A stretch of DNA of 15,492 nucleotides from Candidatus Bathyarchaeota archaeon (GTDB taxonomy: Archaea > Thermoproteota > Bathyarchaeia > RBG-16-48-13 > GCA-020355125), in contig JAOZHK010000036.1 in assembly GCA_026014905.1 (NCBI GenBank), forward strand, positions 1 through 15,492, given 5' to 3'. Below, piece by piece: positions 6,670-13,550 of the stretch. The notes below the pieces were generated by a model. It saw nothing but the letters and a program-made list of their open reading frames with translations, was not told where the DNA came from and did no database searches. Position 1 is the first letter of the stretch. The number at the start of each line of letters is the position of its first letter. Both the position numbers and the translations under genes were made by a program.

Positions 6670-8136
6670 CTAATGTACCTTTACTGGTTGAACGGTAGTG
6701 AAAAAGAGACGTGTTTGTCCCATGACTTTAGCTTTTAATGGTTTCACTTCAACAATCAACGGGAAATCATTTGTGACTTTGCCTAAGACTAAGCAGTGTC
6801 GGGGAGGCAGTTCCTTGGTGATCACGTTCACAGTTTCAACGTCTACCATTGTGGCTTTTGAAACAGTTGATAAATCATTTTCATTCGTGAAATTGAAGAG
6901 GAAGATGTTATCTGCTTGTCGATAGATGCTTTCACTGATGCTGTCGGGTTGATTTGTGATAAATGTGCTAAAGATGCCAAGATGTCGCATTCGTGTCACG
7001 ATATCTTCCCAATAGGTTTTTCGAAGATAGAGATGGGCTTCTTCAGCAAAAAGAAACAAGGCTCTTATAATCCAATTATTTAATAACGTACTCATTTTGC
7101 TGAGCATGAATTCCACTATAATTTGACGAAAGCTAGATGGTAAACCTTTGAGGTTAATGATTAATCCTCCACCATTCTTGGCTTTATAGAAGTATTCTTC
7201 AAGAGTGGCTGCTAATCTTGGGTTATCGGTAAATAAGCCTGTACTCATCAAGCTGTCAAATCGACGGATTAAGGCGTCACGTACGTAATTGTTTGTAACA
7301 TGATCGATAGCTTCTCTGAGATTTTTTAACGTAAGAGCTTGGTCATCCATGAGCTTCAACCAAATTCTTCTGATCTCCCATGCGGAGTTTTCGGGTAGAT
7401 CTAGTACAGAAGAGATGATGCGTAAAAATACCCCCAATCCAGTGTATTGGAGAGTCACTTGAAAATTGTTTCCAGGAGTGATAACATGAACTTTGTCATA
7501 CAGTTGTGTTTTTTCGTTGTCTTCATCATAACCGATATTTATGTATTCTCCGTTGACATCAAATACTACACAGATTCCCCCTTCTTTAACGAGGTTTGAA
7601 ACCAGAAGCTTCGAGAGATGCGATTTGCCCGTTCCTTTTTTTCCAGTGATTATATTGAGTTTTCCATCGATCGTTGATAAATTGATGTTAACGTCTTCCC
7701 CTTCTTTTGTAGTTCCAAGAGTAATCGCGTTGATTGTTGGAGTGCCAATGAGTTTAAGGAAGGCTTTGTCAGTGATTGTAACTAGCTGGGAAGTTGATCG
7801 CGAGGGCGTCCAAGAGATATCATGACTGAGGCGTCCCTTTATTATCGCTCTACGAATTTTACAGCGGAGAATTTTAGCGTCTTTAATGATGTCTGCAAAT
7901 GCTTGAATACCTAAGAAATCGTTTTCTCTGCCTTCGATGTTCTCAAGAGAGGATTCTCGTAAGATGTCTTCAAGAATTCCTGGAATATTTGCGTATCCTA
8001 CGTTCATGACTTGGACGATAAGGCTTCGATTTAATGAGACGTCACGAATAATGATGTAGTCTCCTTTCCGAATGTCGCGTGAAGGACATGAAACGATTTC
8101 CATCGTATTTCCATCTAACTTGTATATATGCATCAT
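6670..8136 (-). CDS. herA: HerA-like ATPase / DNA translocase
   Basis: A 488-residue FtsK-HerA superfamily ATPase. HerA forms a hexameric ring that pumps double-stranded DNA and works with the nuclease NurA. Residues 1-105 have the look of the HAS-barrel that caps HerA. The ATPase core has a Walker A G165-KKGTG-K171-S172, the conserved VFDVNGEY segment (191-198), and a Walker B LFLFAEEAH (360-368) in which the usual Asp is Glu. A TRMRHLGIF segment (381-389) and an ITNQPDSI sensor with Q396 follow. Length is near the family norm. The start is ATG 8136, with AGAGG 8 nt upstream. The NurA-like gene ends 12 nt before it, so the two share a transcript and the ribosome site overlaps the NurA stop. 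Mre11 and Rad50, the usual partners in thermophilic archaea, are not in this window. Confidence 0.9.
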   Translation of the reverse strand: MMHIYKLDGNTMEIVSCPSRDIRKGDYIIIRDVSLNRSLIVQVMNVGYANIPGILEDILRESSLENIEGRENDFLGIQAFADIIKDAKILRCKIRRAIIKGRLSHDISWTPSRSTSQLVTITDKAFLKLIGTPTINAITLGTTKEGEDVNINLSTIDGKLNIITGKKGTGKSHLSKLLVSNLVKEGGICVVFDVNGEYINIGYDEDNEKTQLYDKVHVITPGNNFQVTLQYTGLGVFLRIISSVLDLPENSAWEIRRIWLKLMDDQALTLKNLREAIDHVTNNYVRDALIRRFDSLMSTGLFTDNPRLAATLEEYFYKAKNGGGLIINLKGLPSSFRQIIVEFMLSKMSTLLNNWIIRALFLFAEEAHLYLRKTYWEDIVTRMRHLGIFSTFITNQPDSISESIYRQADNIFLFNFTNENDLSTVSKATMVDVETVNVITKELPPRHCLVLGKVTNDFPLIVEVKPLKAKVMGQTRLFFTTVQPVKVH

Positions 8137-8148
8137 ATCCTTTTCCTC

Positions 8149-9231
8149 TCAAGTTCCTCCATAAGGCCCAAATAAGATTTGACGAACATCGGGTTGTGGA
8201 ACGATTCGTAAGCTGTGATTTAACGTAATATACCGTTTCATTGCAATTACTTCTCCCGCAGAGAATCGTGAAAGGATATGTGCTAATCGCAGACTTTCAG
8301 GATAGCTATTTAGAATTAAGTCACTCTTGAGTAAATCCTCCGCTGCGTTTCTACCTTCATATTGGGATAGCCTGCGATCTATGTCTAAACGGAAACTTAA
8401 TGTTCCTCGAGTTAACTTCGCGATGTACACTTTTCCTAAGAATCGAAGCCGTTTTCCGTATTGTAATTGAATGATATTGTCAATATCAAGTAGGCAAGGA
8501 ATGTCTCTATCGTTCACGAGAGTATTTATTCGGCGACCCATGGCAGTTAATGCTGTCTTTTTAGAAAATGCAAGAATGGTGTTTCTTCCTTTTCGAGCGA
8601 TATTTAACAGTGGAAACAGGGGAGTTACTGGGCGGTTCACCGAAGGTGCCATTAAAGAGCCATCCCATAAGAGTAGCGAGTTTTGACAAGATTCACAGAG
8701 TTGTTTTTGCAGCCATCGTTCAAGGATATTTCGAATTTGATCAGCCATGTTATCAAGAGGCGGAGCTTCGATACTTTCGTGTTGATTGAAACATGTTTGG
8801 CGCAGTGAGTCGAAAAGATATTGTTTATTTCGCTCTGTGATGTGAAAGATGAAAGGTCCATGGCGGGTATACTGGTATTCTTTGGTATCTCGCCATACCA
8901 CACATCCGCGAATTGCACATAATATCCCCTCCTCTGTTTCTCCTAAGTCGATGTTCGATGTATCAAGACCAAATACTGAGACCTCATTTCCCACTCCGTT
9001 GAGTCGAAGAGTTTCAAGAAATTGGTTTTCACTTCGCGAAGGAAAAGGAGGATCTTTTTCACAATCTTGGAGTAATTGCATGTTTAAATATTTAGAAGGA
9101 AACGTATGGGTATACGTTCTAGTCAAGGACTGGTTCCCAATTTTAACAAAGTCAGAGGAGGTCATTGTATCGAACTCATGTACTTCCACGTAAACCCCCC
9201 CGTTTTTCCAAACATGGTTGATTACTTGCAT
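8149..9231 (-). CDS. nurA: NurA-like nuclease
   Basis: A 360-residue protein with the NurA nuclease pattern; NurA degrades DNA ends as the partner of HerA. Candidate active-site residues are D90 in VFGLDTSN, E171 in ILERWLQ, D190 in LLLWDGSL, and the late pair Y310 and H318 in SYPESLRLAHILSRFS. This matches the known order Asp, Glu, Asp, Tyr, His. One CxxC (C179, C182) just before D190 is unusual. The N-terminal 75 residues are divergent. The start is ATG 9231; there is no in-frame upstream start before a stop codon and no clear Shine-Dalgarno, but a TATA box at 9271-9278 predicts a leader of about 17 nt. The HerA-like gene follows at once. The family call rests on the motifs plus the neighbour. 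Confidence 0.85.
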   Translation of the reverse strand: MQVINHVWKNGGVYVEVHEFDTMTSSDFVKIGNQSLTRTYTHTFPSKYLNMQLLQDCEKDPPFPSRSENQFLETLRLNGVGNEVSVFGLDTSNIDLGETEEGILCAIRGCVVWRDTKEYQYTRHGPFIFHITERNKQYLFDSLRQTCFNQHESIEAPPLDNMADQIRNILERWLQKQLCESCQNSLLLWDGSLMAPSVNRPVTPLFPLLNIARKGRNTILAFSKKTALTAMGRRINTLVNDRDIPCLLDIDNIIQLQYGKRLRFLGKVYIAKLTRGTLSFRLDIDRRLSQYEGRNAAEDLLKSDLILNSYPESLRLAHILSRFSAGEVIAMKRYITLNHSLRIVPQPDVRQILFGPYGGT

Positions 9232-9319
9232 AGTTTGGAATTGATTGCTGGTGCGTGAAAACTGGTTTGCTTATAAAGAAGATTATACTATGTTCATATT
9301 TGGTGCAGTGGTACCTCAT
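9176..9319 (-). CDS. possible 47-residue ORF upstream of and overlapping nurA
   Basis: On the minus strand a textbook GAGGTGA (9332-9326) sits 6 nt before an ATG at 9319, opening 47 codons that end inside nurA in another frame. The peptide has no recognisable pattern. The NurA TATA box lies within it, so it would be translated only on a transcript running through from the four regulator genes. It also overlaps the candidate RNA on the other strand. It could be a leader peptide or a chance match. Confidence 0.15.
   Translation of the reverse strand: MRYHCTKYEHSIIFFISKPVFTHQQSIPNYASNQPCLEKRGGLRGST
9271..9278. promoter_or_regulatory. two-way TATA box between nurA and the candidate RNA
   Basis: TTATAAAG on the plus strand is CTTTATAA on the minus strand, and both orders are good archaeal TATA boxes. 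Minus-strand use predicts a start near 9248, 17 nt before nurA. Plus-strand use predicts a start near 9300, at the left edge of the base-paired element. Confidence 0.5.
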
Positions 9320-9381
9320 TTAACCTCACCTCTATTACAGTCGCTTGGCGATGCCCCCAAAGCCAAGCGACCCGCTGCACC
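9302..9381 (+). ncRNA. candidate structured RNA, two stacked 10-bp stems
   Basis: GGTGCAGTGG (9302-9311) pairs with CCGCTGCACC (9372-9381) over 10 bp including one G-U. GTCGCTTGGC (9340-9349) pairs with GCCAAGCGAC (9362-9371) over 10 perfect base pairs with a 12-nt loop. The two stems are continuous on the 3' side, so they can stack like a tRNA acceptor and T arm, with a 28-nt C-rich single strand (9312-9339) opposite. The single G-U pair would be a C-A mismatch if read from the minus strand, which favours a plus-strand RNA. A TATA box at 9271-9278 places a start at the first G. It is not a tRNA (no T-loop consensus) and I do not recognise it. A smaller hairpin follows at 9382-9397. Confidence 0.35.
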
Positions 9382-9433
9382 CTTCTTGTATTAGAAGAGT
9401 GCGTGACTGTCTATGCTTATTGAGACCTCCTCT

Positions 9434-9868
9434 TCATTTGACGCGGATATAGGCGTATTCTCGACCCTCCCGTACTCGTCGTAGATATCCTTTTTTTGTC
9501 ATATCAGTTAATCGTCCTTTAACAGTGCCGATTGGATAGTGAATTGCATTCACTTTCATGGCCTCAAGTAGTTCACGTAATTTACGTGGTTTTTCGCGTC
9601 CCCACTCCGTTGCTAAGAGTTTCAAGATCGTGTCAGGACATGGAGTATCGGGACTTACAGAAATTGATGGAAATTTGCTTTTTGACGTTGTTTGTGGAAT
9701 TTGAAGAGTGCTTTGAACTGGGGATGGGTTTGTAAACGTTCGAGTAACCTTGGTCATGATATCATTAATGTTATTGAGTGCATCCATCACATCTTCTTTG
9801 GAACCACTCAATTCAATTTCATTATCTTTCGCTTTAATTTTAATTGTGAATGGAATGTGTTGACTCAT
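9434..9868 (-). CDS. winged-helix protein, fourth of a paralogous set
   Basis: A 144-residue protein and the last of four related genes. The N-terminus (about 7-40) repeats the shared module: strands with IKIKAKDNEIELSG, then a helix starting KEDVMDAL. The middle is a low-complexity linker rich in Ser, Thr, Pro and Gln (about 44-76). The C-terminal 65 residues form a winged helix: a helix with TILKLLATEW, a RKLRELLEAM turn, a recognition-helix candidate with TVKGRLTDMTKKGYL, and a basic wing RRVREGREYAYIRV. It is the most divergent copy, having lost the middle domain of its siblings. The ATG at 9868 directly abuts the TAA of the previous gene, and GTGATC just before serves as ribosome site. 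Role inferred: DNA binding, perhaps regulation. Confidence 0.78.
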   Translation of the reverse strand: MSQHIPFTIKIKAKDNEIELSGSKEDVMDALNNINDIMTKVTRTFTNPSPVQSTLQIPQTTSKSKFPSISVSPDTPCPDTILKLLATEWGREKPRKLRELLEAMKVNAIHYPIGTVKGRLTDMTKKGYLRRVREGREYAYIRVK

Positions 9869-10360
9869 TTATTGATCACTCTCATTTCTTAGAATCGTTT
9901 CCATCTTTTTGATACCAAGATTTTTAATTCGGTACTCGCCTTTTCCCACTCGAGTTACATAACCGTCATCGATCATGCTTTTTATCTGATTCAGTATTGT
10001 TTTGGATGCCTTTCTACTGATATTCGCAATTGCGTTTACTGAAATTGTGTTGTCAGTTAACGCCCCAATTTTAGTTCCCACGTACACGCCTAAAAGAACG
10101 GTAAGTATTGCTTCATCAGCTGTAAAGTTGGTTCGTAAAAGGATTAATCCGTCAGAGGAGTACTCTACGACACCTTCAAGTAAACTAGTAAGTTCCACTA
10201 AATCTGGTTTATACATTAGTTTAGCTGCGACTGGAAATGCAGGATGCACAGTTTTCAGAAAGTTGAGCAAAGCATGTGTGACGTCTTCAACTGTCCCCTC
10301 AAAGTTGGCTTGAAGCTCTCCATATTCAACATTCACCCGAATTTTACTTCGATTAAACAC
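9869..10360 (-). CDS. winged-helix protein, third of a paralogous set
   Basis: A 163-residue soluble protein. The N-terminal module is KIRVNVEYGELQANFEG followed by an EDVTHALLNFL helix. A middle domain (about 55-100) contains LLEGVVEYSSDGLILL and a helix with EAILTVLLGVYVG. The C-terminal winged helix (about 104-155) ends in RVGKGEYRIKNLGIK, which matches the second gene's RVGRGEYRITTFGIK nearly residue for residue, so the two arose by duplication. The start is GTG 10360: GAGG lies 8 nt before it on the minus strand. It is 10 nt after the previous gene and abuts the next, so the set is one operon. It likely binds DNA through the wing; the N-terminal module may pair the family members. No catalytic residues are visible. 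Confidence 0.8.
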   Translation of the reverse strand: MFNRSKIRVNVEYGELQANFEGTVEDVTHALLNFLKTVHPAFPVAAKLMYKPDLVELTSLLEGVVEYSSDGLILLRTNFTADEAILTVLLGVYVGTKIGALTDNTISVNAIANISRKASKTILNQIKSMIDDGYVTRVGKGEYRIKNLGIKKMETILRNESDQ

Positions 10361-10370
10361 GTTTACATCC

Positions 10371-10874
10371 TCACATCAGAGCTTTTATTTTAGGAAGAAT
10401 CGTGTCAATGAATGATTTTATGCCAAATGTCGTGATACGATATTCTCCCCGACCAACCCGTTCAACCCAATCCATCTGAACGAGTTCACTAAGCCTTGCA
10501 GCTGAAGAACTTGGTTTTCCACTTGTGACTGCGATGATGTCAGATATCGGCATGAAATCTTGATCAAGTTTGCCCAGCTGATATCCAATATATGTTTTCA
10601 CGAGGTGTAAAAGAATGGTTTCTCGTTCTCCTACTAATTCTTGAGGAAAGGTAACAATTAGTCCTTCTGGGGCAATCGCTATTATTCCCCTAATATCCTC
10701 TAACAGTTTTTCCTGATCCACAGTTAGTGTTAAACTGGAGACAAGCTCATAATTCGGTAACATTCGGTTTAAAAAATCTAGAAAGAACCTAACAACTTCA
10801 TTTAATTCGCCTGCAAATTTGACTTCAAGTCCTTGGTAGCGTACTGTGACTTCCACGCTCTCTTCGCCACTCAC
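10371..10874 (-). CDS. winged-helix protein, second of a paralogous set
   Basis: A 167-residue protein with the same three parts as the next gene. The N-terminal strands VEVTVRYQGLEVKFAG are followed by an LNEVVRFFLDFL helix. The middle domain has DIRGIIAIAPEGLIVTF and an ETILLHLVKTYIGYQ helix. The C-terminal winged helix (about 105-158) has SSAARLSELVQMDWV as the likely recognition helix and RVGRGEYRITTFGIK as the wing. The start is GTG 10874; AGGGA lies about 7 nt upstream on the minus strand. The ATG seen nearby at 10876 is out of frame. It lies 16 nt after the first gene and 10 nt before the third. No enzyme motif is present, and a regulatory or chromatin-type role is inferred. Confidence 0.8.
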   Translation of the reverse strand: MSGEESVEVTVRYQGLEVKFAGELNEVVRFFLDFLNRMLPNYELVSSLTLTVDQEKLLEDIRGIIAIAPEGLIVTFPQELVGERETILLHLVKTYIGYQLGKLDQDFMPISDIIAVTSGKPSSSAARLSELVQMDWVERVGRGEYRITTFGIKSFIDTILPKIKALM

Positions 10875-10890
10875 ATGATTTCCCTTCTCT

Positions 10891-11343
10891 TTATTCTTGT
10901 AAGCTTGGAATCAAATTTTCTATCCATTTTTTGCCTGCGGTTGATAATCGGTAACCATTACCTTCCTTAATGATGGTGCCTTCACGTCGCATTTCGCTTA
11001 GGCGGGAACCGTAACTGCGTGATGTGTGACCACTTAAAGAGAGAAGGCTACCAATTTCGCGAGGTTCTAACACTTTTGTGTCTTCTGCGTAAAGAAGCAA
11101 ACCAATAGCCTCTTTATTGCTAACTCTGTCTTTCGGGACGATGAGTTGAGGCCCATCTGCTGAGATTTCAATAATTCCTTGGAGTGCGGCTTCTTCGTAT
11201 TCTGATTCTGTGGAAGACATTATATTGTCAATAACAACGAGCCATTCGGGGAATGTCTCTAGTCCCTGGATGACTTCATCTAAACTGTCTCCTTCCACTT
11301 CAATGTCTCCATAAGGGCGCTTCATCGTAACGCGAATTTTCAT
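10891..11343 (-). CDS. winged-helix protein, first of a paralogous set
   Basis: A 150-residue protein that opens the four-gene operon. The N-terminal module reads KIRVTMKRPYGDIEVEG, then a DEVIQGLETF helix. The middle domain has ALQGIIEISADGPQLIV and a KEAIGLLLYAEDT helix. The C-terminal winged helix (about 93-143) has EIGSLLSLSGHTSRSYGSRLS and a wing with EGNGYRLSTAGKKW. Its promoter region holds three phased TAACGTTA palindromes, and a winged-helix protein encoded right there is the obvious candidate to bind them. The start is ATG 11343, with AGAGG 6 nt upstream on the minus strand. A TATA box at 11366-11374 would however start transcription almost at the ATG. DNA binding is inferred from the fold pattern only. 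Confidence 0.8.
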   Translation of the reverse strand: MKIRVTMKRPYGDIEVEGDSLDEVIQGLETFPEWLVVIDNIMSSTESEYEEAALQGIIEISADGPQLIVPKDRVSNKEAIGLLLYAEDTKVLEPREIGSLLSLSGHTSRSYGSRLSEMRREGTIIKEGNGYRLSTAGKKWIENLIPSLQE

Positions 11344-11365
11344 ATGTATCCTCTTTTCTCTCTCC

Positions 11366-11374
11366 CTTTATAAG
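11366..11374 (-). promoter_or_regulatory. TATA box for the four-gene winged-helix operon
   Basis: CTTATAAAG on the minus strand, with an A-rich stretch just upstream as expected for a BRE. It is centred about 27 nt before the ATG, so the message would be nearly leaderless and would lose the AGAGG ribosome site at 11354-11350. Either that site is unused or a second start further upstream exists. Confidence 0.5.
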
Positions 11375-11382
11375 ATTTTCTG

Positions 11383-11413
11383 TAACGTTAATTTAACGTT
11401 AAAATAACGTTAA
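11383..11413. promoter_or_regulatory. three TAACGTTA palindromes at 11-bp spacing
   Basis: Perfect copies of TAACGTTA begin at 11383, 11394 and 11405, each followed by A, so the unit TAACGTTAAnn repeats with a period of exactly 11 bp. Each 8-bp core is itself palindromic. One helical turn between copies puts all three on the same face of the DNA, as expected for cooperative binding by a dimer. The array sits between the minus-strand regulator operon and the plus-strand NEMF operon, flanked by a TATA-like box on each side. I found no other complete copy in the window. Confidence 0.7.
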
Positions 11414-11418
11414 TGTGA

Positions 11419-11426
11419 CTTTAAAG
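11419..11426. promoter_or_regulatory. TATA-like palindrome CTTTAAAG, possible NEMF promoter
   Basis: CTTTAAAG is symmetrical, so it could act in either direction. For the plus strand it predicts a start near 11448 and a leader of about 50 nt to the NEMF-like gene. It lies 6 bp beyond the TAACGTTA array, so a protein bound to the array could affect both operons. Confidence 0.35.
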
Positions 11427-11498
11427 GCGAAGTGAGCAATACTGAAGGGTAACTTTTTCAGCAAGTGTGATTACCATCTTGTTGGTACGAGTTGGACA

Positions 11499-13523
11499 AT
11501 GCTCAACGCGAAATCTAAGGTAGCGATGACAAGTTTTGATATCGCAGCGATTCTTTCTGAACTTCAAGATGTTATCGTTGGATCTCGAATTAATAATATC
11601 TATCAAGTATCTCCTGTTACCTTTCTACTTACCTTTACTTCAGATGTCCAGTTGCTCATTGAGCTAGGACGACGGATTCATCTAACACGATATACTGTCA
11701 AGCGACCACCACAACCCTCTCAGTTCTGCAAGATTTTACGGAAATATCTCCGTAGAGGAATAATTCAGGATCTGAAAATGCCTCGATTTGAACGCATTAT
11801 TATCCTGATAATCGAGGCCCGAAAAACAACCTATCGTTTGTACGTTGAATTATTTAGTAAAGGAAACGCAATTCTCGTCGATGATCAAGATACAATAATG
11901 TACGCTTCCTCATATAGGACTATGAGAGACCGGGATATAACACGCCATCAACCCTTTCGCCTGCCACCAGCTCGAGGAATGGATCCTACTCAGGTCACTG
12001 AAGAAGGAATGACGTTGCTGCTTGATCAGAAAGGGACTCTCATTCGCGCGTTAACACGAACATTATCAATTGGGGGACTTTATGCTGAAGAGCTGCTGCT
12101 GCGCGCAAATCTAGATAAAAACATGACGATTGATAGCATAACGTCACAAAACTTGAACAAATTACATAGCGCACTCACTCAGTTAATAATAGAACTAAAG
12201 AAGCATCCACACCCACACATCGTCGAAATAAAATCTGGACAAGCAATCGACGTCCTACCCATAAAGCTTCAAATCTACACTCCCTATAATAGGACGTGCT
12301 TCAAGTCATTTAATGAAGCTGCAGATACCTATTTCACAGATTTCGCCTATCAAAAAGATGCTGCTGATTCAATCGACCGTGATGAAACAAAACAACAGAT
12401 TGAAGAACAGCATCGCATTCTCAGCCAACAACAAGAAAGTTTAACAACATTCAAACAAACCGCAGAGCAAAACACTAAGATAGGCGACCTCATTTACACC
12501 TATATCCAGAACTTGGAACAACTCCGCTTAACTGCTGTGACAATCCTCAGCGATAAACGCGAACCCGATAAAATTGACGCAATTAAAACCGCCGCTGCTT
12601 TTCTATCCTCCCCCCTCACCATTGCCAACATCGATCTCGCGATACCATGCATCTATATCACAGTTAATGAGTTTGAGATCCAACTACGACTAAAAAAGAC
12701 AATTTATGAAAATGCTTCCCGTTACTACAATGAAGCCAAACGAATCCGCGAGAAAATAGCTGGAGTTATCACTTCTATCGCTGACACCCAACAAACTATC
12801 AAGCGGCTCCAATCTGAGGGCACTGATTCTATATCTCCCCCTTCTCTAGCCCCTCCGAGGATCCAACGCAAACGTCGATGGTACGAAAAATTTCATTGGG
12901 CATATTCCCGAGACGGGTTTCTTCTTCTCGGAGGTCGCGACGCTACCACTAATGAACTTCTTATTAAACGTCATACGTCTTCTAATGATCTTGTCTTCCA
13001 CGCTGACATCGTTGGGGCTCCTTTTGTTGTTCTTAAAACAAATGGAAAAATGCCTTCTAATTCTACTCTTGAAGAAACTGCTCAACTTGCAGTCACGTAC
13101 AGTAAAGCGTGGCAAAGCGGGTATGCGAGTCTTAATGCTTATTGGGTGAAACCAAATCAAGTCAGTAAAGAAGCCCCCTCCGGGGAATACCTAACTCGAG
13201 GTGCATTTGTGATTAGGGGAAAAAAGACATATCTTCGCAACATTCCAATGCGGTTAGCTATAGGCGCATGTCGCATCGAGCAGTATTGGCAGATCATTGG
13301 TGGACCTCCGACCGCGATCGCAGCACACACGCCATATTTTGTCGAGATTATTCCAGGAAGACAAAAAAGCGGTCATATTGCAAAAATTATTCGCCACAAA
13401 CTTAGTACTCTTGTTCCGACAGAGATTCAGCCTTTTATTCGTCGCATTCCTATAGAAAGGATCCAGCACTTTCTCCCCGCAGGAGGAAGTGATCTCACGG
13501 AGATAACTATAAAAGCTACATAA
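11499..13523 (+). CDS. rqcH: NEMF/Rqc2/RqcH-like ribosome quality control protein
   Basis: A 674-residue NFACT-family protein. Members bind the large ribosomal subunit carrying a stalled peptidyl-tRNA and, in several lineages, add a C-terminal tail to the nascent chain. The N-terminal NFACT-N part starts with MTSFDIAAILSEL, carrying the conserved D14. Two coiled-coil stretches follow (about 285-345 and 395-440). The NFACT-R part (about 455-560) has RKRRWYEKFHWAYSRDGFLLLGGRDA and the LRNIPMRLAIGA segment after it. The NFACT-C domain of eukaryotic NEMF is missing. The Asp-Arg pair needed for tail synthesis appears as E98-R99 (in FERIIIL). I start at ATG 11499, because archaeal homologues carry a few residues before MTSFD; ATG 11526 with AAGGT upstream is a close alternative. 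It heads a three-gene operon. Confidence 0.9.
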   Translation: MLNAKSKVAMTSFDIAAILSELQDVIVGSRINNIYQVSPVTFLLTFTSDVQLLIELGRRIHLTRYTVKRPPQPSQFCKILRKYLRRGIIQDLKMPRFERIIILIIEARKTTYRLYVELFSKGNAILVDDQDTIMYASSYRTMRDRDITRHQPFRLPPARGMDPTQVTEEGMTLLLDQKGTLIRALTRTLSIGGLYAEELLLRANLDKNMTIDSITSQNLNKLHSALTQLIIELKKHPHPHIVEIKSGQAIDVLPIKLQIYTPYNRTCFKSFNEAADTYFTDFAYQKDAADSIDRDETKQQIEEQHRILSQQQESLTTFKQTAEQNTKIGDLIYTYIQNLEQLRLTAVTILSDKREPDKIDAIKTAAAFLSSPLTIANIDLAIPCIYITVNEFEIQLRLKKTIYENASRYYNEAKRIREKIAGVITSIADTQQTIKRLQSEGTDSISPPSLAPPRIQRKRRWYEKFHWAYSRDGFLLLGGRDATTNELLIKRHTSSNDLVFHADIVGAPFVVLKTNGKMPSNSTLEETAQLAVTYSKAWQSGYASLNAYWVKPNQVSKEAPSGEYLTRGAFVIRGKKTYLRNIPMRLAIGACRIEQYWQIIGGPPTAIAAHTPYFVEIIPGRQKSGHIAKIIRHKLSTLVPTEIQPFIRRIPIERIQHFLPAGGSDLTEITIKAT

Positions 13524-13550
13524 TCTGAGAACATGATTGAGTGATCACCG

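Noticed and set aside
9302..9381. A tRNA gene, suggested by stacked stems that look like acceptor and T arm
   Set aside because: Both stems are 10 bp, the inner loop is 12 nt, and no T-loop consensus or anticodon arm is found on either strand.
9302..9381. Terminal inverted repeats of a small mobile element
   Set aside because: No target-site duplication flanks the 10-bp arms, and no transposase or second copy is present in the window.
9418..9432. A strong GAGGAGGT ribosome site on the minus strand after the fourth winged-helix gene, suggesting another small gene
   Set aside because: No ATG, GTG or TTG follows within usable distance, and the frame entered at the nearby ATA codons stops within about ten codons.
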